Below are positions 41,423 through 50,282 of a stretch of 64,000 bases of DNA, in pieces. Made by a program: the position numbers and the translations under genes. How positions within the stretch are numbered: the stretch's first letter is position 1; the number at the start of each line of letters is the position of its first letter. Origin of the DNA: Sulfuritalea sp. (GTDB lineage: Bacteria; Pseudomonadota; Gammaproteobacteria; Burkholderiales; Rhodocyclaceae); contig JALNYT010000005.1 of NCBI GenBank assembly GCA_023229685.1, forward strand, positions 124,001 through 188,000, read 5' to 3'. A model generated the notes under the pieces. The model was not told the origin of the DNA. It did not search any database and saw only the letters and a program-made list of their open reading frames with translations.

Positions 41423-41510
41423 GGCCACAGAGGACACAGAGATCACAGAGAAAACCCGGCCGAGTGCTTTGTTTTTCGTTTTCTCTGTGTCCTCTGTGTC
41501 CTCTGTGGCT
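41423..41510. repeat. Long CACAGAG-unit hairpin between hypD and hypE
   Basis: Left arm 41423-41454 and right arm 41479-41510 are inverted copies made of CACAGAG-GA and CACAGAG-AT units, about 32 bp each, around 24 bases. It is the same element as at 17977-18054. It nearly fills the 122-bp gap between hypD and hypE, in a series of genes otherwise packed with overlaps or gaps of under 15 bp. Confidence 0.7.
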
Positions 41511-41525
41511 AAAAGGTTTTGATCC

Positions 41526-42590
41526 ATGGCTAACGTAAAGCGCGGCTATGTACGTCCGCTCGACCTCAAGCAGGGCCGGGTCGACCTGACGCACGGTTCC
41601 GGCGGCCGCTCGATGGTGCAGCTCATTTCCGAGCTGTTTGCCAAGCATCTGGGCAACGAATACCTGGGCCAGGGCAACGACGGCGCCGTATTGCCAGCGC
41701 CGACTATTGGCGGCCGTGCCGGACGTCTGGTGATGTCCACCGACTGCCACGTGGTCTCGCCGCTGTTCTTTCCCGGCGGCGATATCGGCTGCCTCTCGGT
41801 GCATGGCACGATCAACGATGTCGCCGTGATGGGCGCCACGCCGCTCTATCTGGCCGCCGGTTTCGTGCTCGAAGAAGGCTTCCCGCTGGCCGATCTGGCG
41901 CGCATCGTCGAATCCATGGCGCAGGCGGCGCGCGAGGCCGGCGTGCCGGTGGTCACAGGCGACACCAAGGTCGTCGAGCGCGGCAAGGGCGACGGCGTCT
42001 TCATCACCACCACTGGTGTCGGCGTGCTGCCCGATGGCCTCGAACTCGGCGGCAGCCGGGCGCGGCCCGGTGATGCGGTCATCATCTCCGGCTGCCTGGG
42101 CGACCACGGCGTGGCGATCATGAGCAAGCGCGAAAACCTGTCCTTCGATGCGCCGATCGAATCCGACACGGCGGCCCTGCACGGCCTGATCGCGGCCATG
42201 CTCGCCACCGGCGCCGACCTGCGCTGTCTGCGCGATCCCACGCGTGGCGGCCTGGCGGCGACCCTGAACGAAATCGCCGGTCAATCCGGCGTCGGCATGA
42301 TGCTTCACGAAAAGGCCATCCCGGTGAAGCAGGTCGTTGCCGCCGCCTGCGAATTTCTCGGCCTCGATCCGCTCTATGTTGCCAACGAGGGCAAGCTGAT
42401 CGCGATCTGCGCCGCGGATGACACCGCACGGGTACTGGACGCGATGCGCGCCCATCCGTTGGGACGGGAGGCGGCGCTGATCGGCGAGGTGATTGCCGAC
42501 GATCACCATTTCGTCCAGCTCACCACGGCCTTCGGCGGTCGCCGCATCGTCGATTGGCTGGCCGGCGATCAACTTCCGCGCATTTGCTGA
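41526..42590 (+). CDS. hypE: Hydrogenase maturation protein HypE (cyanide-forming)
   Basis: 354 residues, PurM-like ATPase. DLTHGSGGRSMVQLI at the N-terminus, GNDGAVL, ATP loop STDCHVVSP, VTGDTKVVERGKGDG, and the C-terminal PRIC whose last Cys is carbamoylated then dehydrated to thiocyanate. All key residues are present. A dispersed repeat in antisense orientation encodes PAPTIGG. Confidence 0.95.
   Translation: MANVKRGYVRPLDLKQGRVDLTHGSGGRSMVQLISELFAKHLGNEYLGQGNDGAVLPAPTIGGRAGRLVMSTDCHVVSPLFFPGGDIGCLSVHGTINDVAVMGATPLYLAAGFVLEEGFPLADLARIVESMAQAAREAGVPVVTGDTKVVERGKGDGVFITTTGVGVLPDGLELGGSRARPGDAVIISGCLGDHGVAIMSKRENLSFDAPIESDTAALHGLIAAMLATGADLRCLRDPTRGGLAATLNEIAGQSGVGMMLHEKAIPVKQVVAAACEFLGLDPLYVANEGKLIAICAADDTARVLDAMRAHPLGREAALIGEVIADDHHFVQLTTAFGGRRIVDWLAGDQLPRIC
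41684..41704 (-). repeat. Dispersed 21-bp split repeat, copy 6 (inside hypE, antisense)
   Basis: On the minus strand: GTCGGCGCTG, GCAAT, ACGGCG. Both outer blocks are perfect. The gene runs on the plus strand, so orientation does not follow transcription. Confidence 0.6.
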
Positions 42591-42602
42591 ACCCGTCTGC
42601 CG

Positions 42603-44318
42603 ATGCGCATCCTGCTCCTGACCCACGCCTTCAACAGCCTGACACAGCGTCTCGAGGCCGAGCTGCAGCGGCGCGGCCACGAGATTTCGATCGAGTTCGA
42701 CATCGCCGACAGCGTGGCCGAGGAAGCGGTCGCACTGTTCCGTCCGCATTTGATCGTCGCGCCCTATCTGCGGCGGGCGATTCCTGAATCGATCTGGTCG
42801 CAGCACGTCTGCCTTATCGTCCATCCCGGCGTCATCGGCGACCGCGGGCCATCGGCGCTGGATTGGGCGATCCAGGCGGGCGAAGGCGGGTGGGGTATCA
42901 CCGTGTTGCAGGCCGAAGCGGAGATGGATGCCGGACCGGTCTGGGCCAGCGCCGTGTTCCCGCTGCGTGCCGCGAAGAAGTCGAGCATCTACCGCAACGA
43001 AGTGACGCAGGCGGCGACAAGTGCCGTGCTGCAGGCAGTGGAGCGCTTTGCCGCGGCCGACTTCGCGCCGACGCCGCTGGCCGCCTGCCGCGACGCGCGC
43101 GGCCGCTTGCGGCCGCTGATGAAGCAGACGGATCGCCTCATCGACTGGCAGCGCGATGACACGGCGACCGTGCTGTGCAAGATCAATGCCGCCGATGGTT
43201 TTCCCGGCGTCGCCGACACCTTGTTCGGCGAGGACTGCCATGTCTTCGATGCCTGGCCCGAGGCCGGACTGCACGCTGCGCCGGACGCCAGGCCCGGCGA
43301 ACTGCTGGCGCGGCGCGAGACGGCATTGTTGCGCAAGACCCGCGATGGCGCGTTGTGGATCGGGCATGCCAAACGGGCGGGCGGCATCAAGCTGCCGGCG
43401 ACGCTGGCCTTTCCCGCCGCGTCGGCCGCACTCCCGGCGGCGCCGCTGAAAGACTGGTGGCGATCGGGCAGCGCAACCTGGCAGGACATCGCCTACGAGG
43501 AATCGGGTGGCGTCGGCTTCCTCCATTTCGAGTTCTACAACGGCGCCATGTCGACCGCGCAATGCGAGCGCCTGCGCGCCGCGCTGGCCTGGGCGAAGCA
43601 GCGGCCGGTGCAGGTCCTGGTATTGATGGGCGGCACCGACTTCTGGTCCAATGGCATCCATCTGAATGTGATCGAGGCCGCAGAGTCGCCGGCGGACGAG
43701 TCGTGGAACAACATCAATGCGATGAACGATCTGGCCCGCGAACTGATCGAGACCGACGGCCAGATCACGATTGCCGCGCTGGCCGGCAACGTCGGCGCGG
43801 GCGGCTGTTTTCTGGCGCGAGCGGCAGATCTGGTCTGGGCGCGTGAAGGCGTGATACTCAATCCGCATTACAAGAACATGGGCAATCTCTACGGCTCGGA
43901 ATACTGGACCTATCTGCTGCCGCGCCGCGTCGGCGACGAGGGGGCGCGGACCATCATGCGCAATCGCCAGCCGCTCACGGCGCAGCGTGCGGCGGAAACC
44001 GGATTCACCGATGCCTGCCTGGCCGGAGACGCACAAGCCTTTCGCATCGACGTGGCGCGCCGCGCCGCCGAAATCGCCGCAGCGCCCGACCTCGCGGTGC
44101 GCCTGGCAGCGAAGCGCGAGCGTCGCGCAGAGGACGAAGCAAAGAAGCCGCTGGCCGCGTACCGGGAAGAGGAACTGGCGCACATGCGGCGCAACTTCTA
44201 CGGCTTCGACCCGAGCTATCACGTCGCCCGTCATCACTTCGTACGCAAGTCGCTGGCGTCGTGGACGCCGCGGCATCTGGCGCGCCACCGCGACCTCGGA
44301 TGGCAGGTTCCGGCATGA
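42603..44318 (+). CDS. hoxX: HoxX/HypX, CO-ligand synthesis for [NiFe] hydrogenase under air
   Basis: 571 residues in two parts. The N-terminal half resembles formyl-THF transferases (IVHPGVIGDRGPSALDWAI); the C-terminal half is a crotonase fold (MGGTDFWSNGIHLNVIEAA, AGNVGAGGCFLARAADLVWA, YKNMGNLYGSEYWTYLLPRR). HypX takes a formyl group from formyl-THF via formyl-CoA to release CO for the active-site iron in oxic conditions. It starts 12 bp after hypE and overlaps hoxA. Confidence 0.92.
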   Translation: MRILLLTHAFNSLTQRLEAELQRRGHEISIEFDIADSVAEEAVALFRPHLIVAPYLRRAIPESIWSQHVCLIVHPGVIGDRGPSALDWAIQAGEGGWGITVLQAEAEMDAGPVWASAVFPLRAAKKSSIYRNEVTQAATSAVLQAVERFAAADFAPTPLAACRDARGRLRPLMKQTDRLIDWQRDDTATVLCKINAADGFPGVADTLFGEDCHVFDAWPEAGLHAAPDARPGELLARRETALLRKTRDGALWIGHAKRAGGIKLPATLAFPAASAALPAAPLKDWWRSGSATWQDIAYEESGGVGFLHFEFYNGAMSTAQCERLRAALAWAKQRPVQVLVLMGGTDFWSNGIHLNVIEAAESPADESWNNINAMNDLARELIETDGQITIAALAGNVGAGGCFLARAADLVWAREGVILNPHYKNMGNLYGSEYWTYLLPRRVGDEGARTIMRNRQPLTAQRAAETGFTDACLAGDAQAFRIDVARRAAEIAAAPDLAVRLAAKRERRAEDEAKKPLAAYREEELAHMRRNFYGFDPSYHVARHHFVRKSLASWTPRHLARHRDLGWQVPA

Positions 44319-45751
44319 AGGCGCGCGCTCCCCTGACGGTGCTGGTGGTCGACGACGAACAGCGTTCGCTGGAAACCCTGCGCCGCACGCTGGAAGAAGA
44401 TTTCACGGTGCTCACCGCCCCTTCCGCCGAGGAAGGCGAACTCATCATGGGGCGCGAGTTCGTCCATATCGTGCTGTCCGATCAACGCATGCCGGGAACG
44501 TCGGGTGTCGAGTTCCTGCGCCGCGTGCGCGCCCAGTGGCCCGACACCGTGCGCCTGATCCTGTCCGGTTACACCGAGGCCGAGGACATCATTTCCGGCA
44601 TCAACGATGCGGGCATCTGGCAGTACCTGCTGAAGCCCTGGCATCCCGACCAGTTATTGCTGACCCTGAAAAGCGCCGCCGAGGTGTGGCGCCTGCAGCA
44701 GGAGAACCAGCGCCTGTCACTCGAATTGCACGACAGCCCGGAGCAGCTTGTGCGCCGGGTCGCCAGTCGGCGCGCCAGGGTTCGTGCGCGGTCCGGCTTC
44801 GATCGTCTGACGCGGGCGCCGGACAGTCCCCTGAACGGCATCTGCGAGCTGGCGCAAAGAATTGCCGGGCATGAGCTTTCGGTGCTGATCACCGGCGAAT
44901 CGGGTACCGGCAAGGAACTGCTGGCGCGCGCCATCCACTACGCCAGCGATCGTGCCGAGCGACCCTTCGTGGTCGAGAACTGCGGTGCCATGCCGGACAC
45001 GCTGCTCGAAGGCGAGCTCTTTGGCCACAAGCGCGGGGCGTTCACCGGCGCCCATGAGGACCGCATCGGCTTGTTTCAGCAAGCGGATGGCGGCACGCTG
45101 TTTCTCGACGAGATCGGCGACACCTCGCCGGCCTTTCAGGTCAAGCTGCTGCGCGCCCTGCAGGAAGGCGAAGTGCGCCCGGTGGGCAGCCCCCGTCCGG
45201 TGTCGGTCGATGTGCGCATCATCGCGGCGACCAACCGCAATCTCGAAGCCGACGTCGCCAGCGGGCGTTTCCGTCAGGACCTTTACTACCGCATCGCCGG
45301 CATCACCTTCTACATGCCCAGCTTGCGTGAGCGACCACAGGACATTCCGCTGATCGTCGCCGGCATGTTCAAGGAGTCGGCGCTGGCGGAGCGGCGATTT
45401 TCCGCGACCGCCATGAAGTGTCTGGTGGCCCATCGCTGGCCGGGCAATGTGCGCGAGTTGCAGAACGAGGTATTGCGTGCGCTGGCGCTGGGCGATGGCG
45501 ATGTGCTTGAGGCCGGCCTGTTCTCGCCGCACGTGGGCAAGTCGGCGGCTTCCATCCAGCCAGCGGCGTCCGGGTTCGACCCCGACGGGGCGACGCTCAA
45601 GGAACTGCTCGATCAGGTCGAGGCGCAGGTGATCGACGCGGCGCTGCGCCGTCATCGCGGCAACAAGACGCGCGTGGCCGAAGAACTCGGCCTGACCCGT
45701 GTCGGGCTGCGCATGAAGCTGTCGCGTTTGGGTCTCGGAGGAGGTGAGTGA
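44315..45751 (+). CDS. hoxA: Hydrogenase sigma-54 activator HoxA
   Basis: 478 residues, NtrC family. Receiver with D13-D14, phospho-acceptor D56 and K107; AAA+ Walker A GESGTGKE (194-201), GAFTGA (241-246) and TLFLDEIGD; C-terminal helix-turn-helix in RRHRGNKTRVAEELGLTRVGL. It is expected to activate the -24/-12 promoter upstream of hybO, forming a feedback loop. In R. eutropha HoxA is active unphosphorylated and is inhibited by HoxJ without H2. ATG overlaps the hoxX stop. Confidence 0.92.
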   Translation: MKARAPLTVLVVDDEQRSLETLRRTLEEDFTVLTAPSAEEGELIMGREFVHIVLSDQRMPGTSGVEFLRRVRAQWPDTVRLILSGYTEAEDIISGINDAGIWQYLLKPWHPDQLLLTLKSAAEVWRLQQENQRLSLELHDSPEQLVRRVASRRARVRARSGFDRLTRAPDSPLNGICELAQRIAGHELSVLITGESGTGKELLARAIHYASDRAERPFVVENCGAMPDTLLEGELFGHKRGAFTGAHEDRIGLFQQADGGTLFLDEIGDTSPAFQVKLLRALQEGEVRPVGSPRPVSVDVRIIAATNRNLEADVASGRFRQDLYYRIAGITFYMPSLRERPQDIPLIVAGMFKESALAERRFSATAMKCLVAHRWPGNVRELQNEVLRALALGDGDVLEAGLFSPHVGKSAASIQPAASGFDPDGATLKELLDQVEAQVIDAALRRHRGNKTRVAEELGLTRVGLRMKLSRLGLGGGE

Positions 45752-46743
45752 TGAACTTGCTCTGGCTTCAGTCGGGCGGCTGCGGCGGCTGCACCCTGTC
45801 GTGGCTGGGCAGCGAACACGGATCACTGTTCCGTGAACTGGCCGACGAAGGCATCGACCTGCTGTGGCACCCGAGCGTTTCCGAGGCCGGCGTCGATGAG
45901 GCGCGGGAGTTGATCGAGCAATGCGCCGATGGGCGCACCGCGGTCGATGTGCTGTGCATCGAGGGTTCGCTGTTGCGCGGGCCGCGCGGCACCGGCGGCT
46001 TCCATCGCTTCGGCGGCGGCGCGCGGCCGATGATCGACTGGGTGCGGCAGATTGCCGCCCGCGCGCAGCACGTGGTTGCCGTCGGCAGCTGTTCTTCCTG
46101 GGGAGGCATCACGGCCGCCGGCATGAATCCGACCGACGCCTGCGGCCTGCAGTACGACGGCGAAGCCACGGGCGGCCTGCTCGGGCCGGACTTTCGCGAC
46201 CGCACCGGCTTGCCGGTGATCAATGTCGCCGGCTGTCCGCCTCACCCCGACTGGATTACCGAAACGCTGGCGGCACTGGCGCATGGAAAATTGGGCGCGC
46301 AGCACCTCGACGAATACGGGCGTCCGCGGTTTTATGCGGACCAGCTGGTGCATCACGGCTGCCCGCGCAACGAGTATTACGAATTCAAGGCCAGCGCCTC
46401 GCGGCATTCGGAGCAGGGCTGCCTGATGGAGCAGCTCGGCTGCAAGGGCACCCAGGCCCATGCCGACTGCAACCAGCGTCTGTGGAACGGCGAAGGCTCC
46501 TGTCTGCGCGGCGGCTACGCCTGCATCCGCTGCACCGATCCGGGCTTTGAAGAACCCGGCCACCCGTTCACCACCACGCCGAAGGTCGCCGGGATTCCCC
46601 TGGGCTTGCCCGCCGACATGCCCAAGGCATGGTTCATCGCCCTGGCGGCGCTGTCGAAGTCGGCGACACCGGCGCGGGTGCGCGAAAACGCGCACTCCGA
46701 TCACCTCCTGCGCGCTCCCTCGGTCAAGCGGACCAAGCGATGA
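45751..46743 (+). CDS. hoxB: H2-sensing regulatory hydrogenase small subunit HoxB/HupU
   Basis: 330 residues, group 2b. It begins directly with MNLLWLQSGGCGGCTLS, so there is no Tat signal and the protein stays in the cytoplasm, as H2 sensors do. Cluster ligands: VGSCSSWGGIT, AGCPPHPDWI, HHGCPRNEYYEF, GCLMEQLGCKG, and CLRGGYACIRCTDP. ATG 45751 overlaps the hoxA stop and follows GGAGGAGG; a GTG at 45748 is also in frame. Confidence 0.93.
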   Translation: MNLLWLQSGGCGGCTLSWLGSEHGSLFRELADEGIDLLWHPSVSEAGVDEARELIEQCADGRTAVDVLCIEGSLLRGPRGTGGFHRFGGGARPMIDWVRQIAARAQHVVAVGSCSSWGGITAAGMNPTDACGLQYDGEATGGLLGPDFRDRTGLPVINVAGCPPHPDWITETLAALAHGKLGAQHLDEYGRPRFYADQLVHHGCPRNEYYEFKASASRHSEQGCLMEQLGCKGTQAHADCNQRLWNGEGSCLRGGYACIRCTDPGFEEPGHPFTTTPKVAGIPLGLPADMPKAWFIALAALSKSATPARVRENAHSDHLLRAPSVKRTKR

Positions 46744-48185
46744 GCACGCGGCGCATCGTCGGTCCCTTCAATCGCGTCGAGGGCGATCTTGAAATCACGC
46801 TCGACATCGCCGACGGTAAGATCGCAGCGGCTTACGTCAATTCGCCTCTGTATCGCGGTTTCGAACAGATCCTGCAGGGCAAGCTGCCGGCCGATGCGCT
46901 GGTGCTGGTGCCGCGCATCTGCGGCATCTGCTCGGTCGCCCAGTCGGCTGCATCTGCGCTGGCGCTGGCCGACGCGGCGGGCATCGAGCCGCCGCAGAAC
47001 GGCCGGCTGGCGGCCAATCTGACGCTGGCGACCGAGAACCTGGCCGACCACCTGACGCATTTCTACCTGTTCTTCATGCCCGACTTCGCTCGTGCCGACT
47101 ATGCGGGCCGCCCCTGGCATGCAGCGACCACCGAGCGTTTTCGCGCCACGGTAGGCAGCGCGCCGAATCAGGTGCTGCCGGCGCGCGCCCGCTTCATGCA
47201 GATGATGGGGCTCCTCGCCGGCAAATGGCCGCATACGCTGGCGGTGCAGCCGGGCGGCTCGACGCGGCCACTGCAGAGCTCGGAAATTTTCAGGCTGCAT
47301 CGAACCCTGCGCGAATTCCGCGAATTCCTCGAAGCCGTGACCTTCGGTGCGAAGCTGGAAGAGATCGCCGCACTCGCCAGTCGCGCCGGGCTTGAAGCCT
47401 GGCGGGAGAAGGCCGGTGGCGGCGATCTGCGGACATTTCTCGCCATCGCCGGGGATCTCGATCTGTGGCACCTCGGGCGTGGCACGGACCGCTTCATGAG
47501 CTATGGTTGTTATCGCGAAGAAAATGGGCGGCTGTTTCCGCCAGGACTATGGCATGGCGCGGCCGCGACGCTGGATATCGCGGCCATTCGCGAAGACATC
47601 ACGCATGCGTGGTATGCCGCCGCCGGTTTGCCGCAGCATCCTGCCGAGGGCAGCACGCTTCCGGTGGCGGAAAAGGACGGCGCCTATTCGTGGTGCAAGG
47701 CGCCGCGCCTGGCCGGGCAGGTGGTGGAAACCGGCGCGCTGGCGCGCCAGGTGGTGGCGGGCCATCCCTTGGCACGCGACATGATCGAGGGCTACGGTGC
47801 CAGTGTCGCCGCGCGCGTCGTGGCGCGCCTGCTGGAACTGGCGCTGGTGCTGCCCGCGATGGAACGCTGGCTGGCCGAACTGGCCCCTGGCGAGCCTTGG
47901 TGCATCACCGCGCCAGCCGCCGACGAAACCTCGGGCGTCGGCCTCATCGAGGCGGCGCGCGGATCACTCGGTCACTGGATCACCGTGCGGCGCGGCCGCA
48001 TCCACAACTACCAGATCGTCGCACCGACCACATGGAACTTTTCACCGCGCGACAGCGCCGGTCAGCCCGGCGCGCTGGAGCAGGCGCTGGCAGGCCTGCC
48101 GGCCAGCGCCACCGAGCCCCTGCCGGCAGCAATCCACCATGTCGTGCGCAGCTTCGATCCTTGCATGGTGTGCACGGTGCATTGA
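46740..48185 (+). CDS. hoxC: H2-sensing regulatory hydrogenase large subunit HoxC/HupV
   Basis: 481 residues. Nickel ligands are in RICGICSVAQSAASAL (C61, C64) and the terminal DPCMVCTVH (C475, C478). The protein ends at H481, so it needs no endopeptidase, a defining trait of regulatory hydrogenases. It forms the H2 receptor with HoxB and talks to the kinase HoxJ. The usual neighbour hoxJ is instead 4.9 kb away. ATG overlaps the hoxB stop. Confidence 0.93.
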   Translation: MSTRRIVGPFNRVEGDLEITLDIADGKIAAAYVNSPLYRGFEQILQGKLPADALVLVPRICGICSVAQSAASALALADAAGIEPPQNGRLAANLTLATENLADHLTHFYLFFMPDFARADYAGRPWHAATTERFRATVGSAPNQVLPARARFMQMMGLLAGKWPHTLAVQPGGSTRPLQSSEIFRLHRTLREFREFLEAVTFGAKLEEIAALASRAGLEAWREKAGGGDLRTFLAIAGDLDLWHLGRGTDRFMSYGCYREENGRLFPPGLWHGAAATLDIAAIREDITHAWYAAAGLPQHPAEGSTLPVAEKDGAYSWCKAPRLAGQVVETGALARQVVAGHPLARDMIEGYGASVAARVVARLLELALVLPAMERWLAELAPGEPWCITAPAADETSGVGLIEAARGSLGHWITVRRGRIHNYQIVAPTTWNFSPRDSAGQPGALEQALAGLPASATEPLPAAIHHVVRSFDPCMVCTVH

Positions 48186-48688
48186 TGGACTGGAAGCCGA
48201 TTGCGAGCCGGCGTAGTGGCAAACACTGAGTCGGTGGCACGGTAACGCTGTCGCGATGAAGCCGCGACAGGCGGCAGTCGATCCATCAGAGCCGGTCGCG
48301 GCAGGCCGCACCACTGTCCGCAATTCAGTGCCAAACGCCATGCCAATTTAGCGAACCGCCGGCAACTCCCGGCCAATTCCAGATACTCAGGCCCGACCCG
48401 GCGTGGATTCAATCCGGTCCTGCCCGCGGAGGCTCGCCTGGGAGAGCCTCTGAAGTCACTATGTACGGGGCCGCACAGATACTGTCTTGACAGTACCCCA
48501 TAGTGACGACATCGTTGCCTCGCCATTCTGCACGGCATGGGCGTATGGCAGCGATTTGCAGCTCCGGGGATGTAGTCCAGTGTCCTGCGGACCTTAAGAC
48601 AACGTCGGGGAACACCGGGTTGCGTCAACCTAATAGCGCGGTTCGGCATTCGCTTCGGTGCGTGCAGTTTTTTTACAGGAGACATCAA
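48186..48688. other. Intergenic stretch after hoxC with a nested inverted repeat
   Basis: 503 bases with no credible gene. It marks the right-hand end of the hydrogenase array and the left edge of the segment separating hoxC from hoxJ. It holds a 53-bp nested inverted repeat (48455-48507). A TGGCAC near 48235 lacks a matching -12 element. Confidence 0.5.
48455..48507. repeat. Nested inverted repeat upstream of the crystallin-like gene
   Basis: Outer perfect arms GTCACTATG (48455-48463) and CATAGTGAC (48499-48507) enclose an inner perfect hairpin ACTGTC-TT-GACAGT (48481-48494). GGGG and CCCC tracts next to the outer arms add pairing with a small bulge. It lies 180 bp before the crystallin-like gene. 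It could be a regulator site, an RNA structure or an element end. Confidence 0.5.
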
Positions 48689-49810
48689 ATGAATGCAAAG
48701 TTGAAAACCGTGTTAGCGGTGGCCGCAGTGGCTATCTCCGCGCAAGCGGCAGCAGGAGTTACCTTTTACGAACGCGAAGGCTTTCAAGGCCGGTCCTTCA
48801 CCACGGAGCAACAGGTCGGCAACTTCGATCGCATTGGCTTCAATGACCGCGCCTCGTCGGCCGTGGTTACCGGCGACCGCTGGGAAGTTTGCGAAGACGC
48901 CCGGTTCAGCGGGCGGTGTGCTGTTTTGCGTCCGGGCCAGTATCCTTCGTTGGCTGCGATGGGCCTGAACGACCGTATTTCATCGGTGCGGGACGTGAGC
49001 AGGAACACGCAAATCGATAACAATCGTTATGCGCCCGCGCCTGTCGCCGACCGCGACAATGGAGCGGCCGCACAGGTGGTTTTTTACGAACGCGAAGGCT
49101 TCCATGGCCGGTCTTTCACCACCGAGCAACAGATCAGCAACTTCCAGCGCGTTGGCTTCAATGACCGTGCCTCGTCGGTAGTGGTTTTCGGTGACCGCTG
49201 GGAAGTCTGCGAAGACGCCCGGTTCGGCGGCCGGTGTGTTGTTTTGCGTCCGGGCCGGTATCCGTCGTTGGCGGCGATGGGTCTGAATGACCGCATCTCA
49301 TCGGTGCGGGACGTGAGCAGGAACGCACAAATCGATAACAATCGTTATGCGCCCGCTCCTGCCGCGGTCTACGACAATCGTCGACGCAACGACGAGCGGC
49401 TTTATGAGGCGAACGTGACTTCAGTGCACGCGGTGGCCGGAACACCCGAGCAGCGGTGCTGGGTCGAGCAGGAGCAAGTCCCTCAGGACCGAAGCAAGCT
49501 CAACGTCCCAGGAGCGATTGTCGGCGCCGTAATTGGCGGCGTTCTCGGCCATCAGGTCGGTAATGGACGCGGCAACGATATCGCCACTGTCGGTGGTGCC
49601 GTCGTCGGGGGCGCGGTAGGCGCCAACGTCGGTCGCGGACAGCAGACGGAAACCAGAGACGTACAGCGTTGCGAAAACGTGTCGAGCCAATTCCGACCCG
49701 ACTACTGGGATGTTACCTACAACTTCCGGGGCGAGCAACATCGGATGCAGATGACCGCTGCTCCCGGGCCCACAGTTATCGTGAACGAGCGCGGAGAGCC
49801 CAGGTCGTAG
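48689..49810 (+). CDS. Secreted beta/gamma-crystallin protein with glycine-zipper C-terminus
   Basis: 373 residues. Signal peptide with AQAAAG site, two near-identical beta/gamma-crystallin domains (about 23-120 and 129-226), then a glycine-zipper 2TM region (about 275-315) and a 50-residue tail. Each crystallin domain has FYEREGF-x-GRSF Greek-key starts and two calcium-type motifs NDRASS and NDRISS, near N52, N94, N158 and N200, so up to four Ca2+ sites. An exported, calcium-binding, membrane-associated stress or envelope protein is likely. AGGAG precedes ATG 48689. Confidence 0.8.
   Translation: MNAKLKTVLAVAAVAISAQAAAGVTFYEREGFQGRSFTTEQQVGNFDRIGFNDRASSAVVTGDRWEVCEDARFSGRCAVLRPGQYPSLAAMGLNDRISSVRDVSRNTQIDNNRYAPAPVADRDNGAAAQVVFYEREGFHGRSFTTEQQISNFQRVGFNDRASSVVVFGDRWEVCEDARFGGRCVVLRPGRYPSLAAMGLNDRISSVRDVSRNAQIDNNRYAPAPAAVYDNRRRNDERLYEANVTSVHAVAGTPEQRCWVEQEQVPQDRSKLNVPGAIVGAVIGGVLGHQVGNGRGNDIATVGGAVVGGAVGANVGRGQQTETRDVQRCENVSSQFRPDYWDVTYNFRGEQHRMQMTAAPGPTVIVNERGEPRS
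48757..49365 (+). repeat. 318-bp tandem duplication within the crystallin-like gene
   Basis: Units start at 48757 and 49075 (106 codons apart) and are close to identical in DNA, including third positions, from the FYEREG codons to the RYAPAP codons. The high nucleotide identity points to a recent duplication or ongoing gene conversion. Confidence 0.85.
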
Positions 49811-49836
49811 GGGCTTGACGCAGCGAACAGAACGAG

Positions 49837-49863
49837 GCGGCCTTCCGGGGCCGCTTTGTTTTT
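49837..49863 (+). terminator. Rho-independent terminator after the crystallin-like gene
   Basis: GCGGCC and GGCCGC arms around TTCCGG, followed by TTTGTTTTT. It lies 27 bp after the stop codon. Confidence 0.8.
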
Positions 49864-49877
49864 CGGTTACGTTCCGC

Positions 49878-50282
49878 TCACAGGGTAAGGACTACCTTCG
49901 CGCCGGAAATAATGCGATGAGCGTAAACACGGTCATCGCCTTGAATATGCTTGACTAGCCAATCTGTAAACAACTGCATGACCTCTTTGTCGTTTTGCCG
50001 GCGCAACGACGACCGTTCATACGATTCAATTTCCCTTAAAAACTGGACATGAATCTCGTTGTGCCGCTCACGTTGAGGACATCCGTAAAGGCTCATCAGC
50101 GCATCTTCGAATCTAAAGTGAAAATGTGCGAACTCCTTGAGCTTGACGATCTCGAAATGAACATCCGACCATGATTTCTTGCTCACCATTGCTTCGCCGA
50201 TTGTCGAAAAATGACCCAGCAGTTCCCTGTGCTGATTGTCGATTTCCTCAATGCCTACGGAGTAAGTCGATTGCCATTCCAT
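49878..50282 (-). CDS. Bacteriohemerythrin
   Basis: 134 residues with classic hemerythrin motifs: YSVGIEEIDNQHRELL at the N-terminus, HFHFRFEDALM (HxxxE), RHNEIHVQFL (HxxxH), and VKHIQGDDR (HxxxxD). It binds O2 at a diiron site. The N-terminal WQSTYSVGIEEIDNQH is much closer to canonical bacteriohemerythrin than the diverged copy inside the hyb/hyp operon. It is convergent with the crystallin-like gene. Confidence 0.92.
   Translation of the reverse strand: MEWQSTYSVGIEEIDNQHRELLGHFSTIGEAMVSKKSWSDVHFEIVKLKEFAHFHFRFEDALMSLYGCPQRERHNEIHVQFLREIESYERSSLRRQNDKEVMQLFTDWLVKHIQGDDRVYAHRIISGAKVVLTL

Noticed and set aside
41385..44288. Very long minus-strand open frame (967 codons) opposite hypE and hoxX
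   Set aside because: It mirrors two well-supported genes, is Arg/Ala/Gly/His-rich with no recognisable domain, and arises from high GC at third positions.
48235..48250. TGGCAC as a sigma-54 promoter for the crystallin gene
   Set aside because: The -12 GC is missing at the required distance and the site is 440 bp upstream of the gene.
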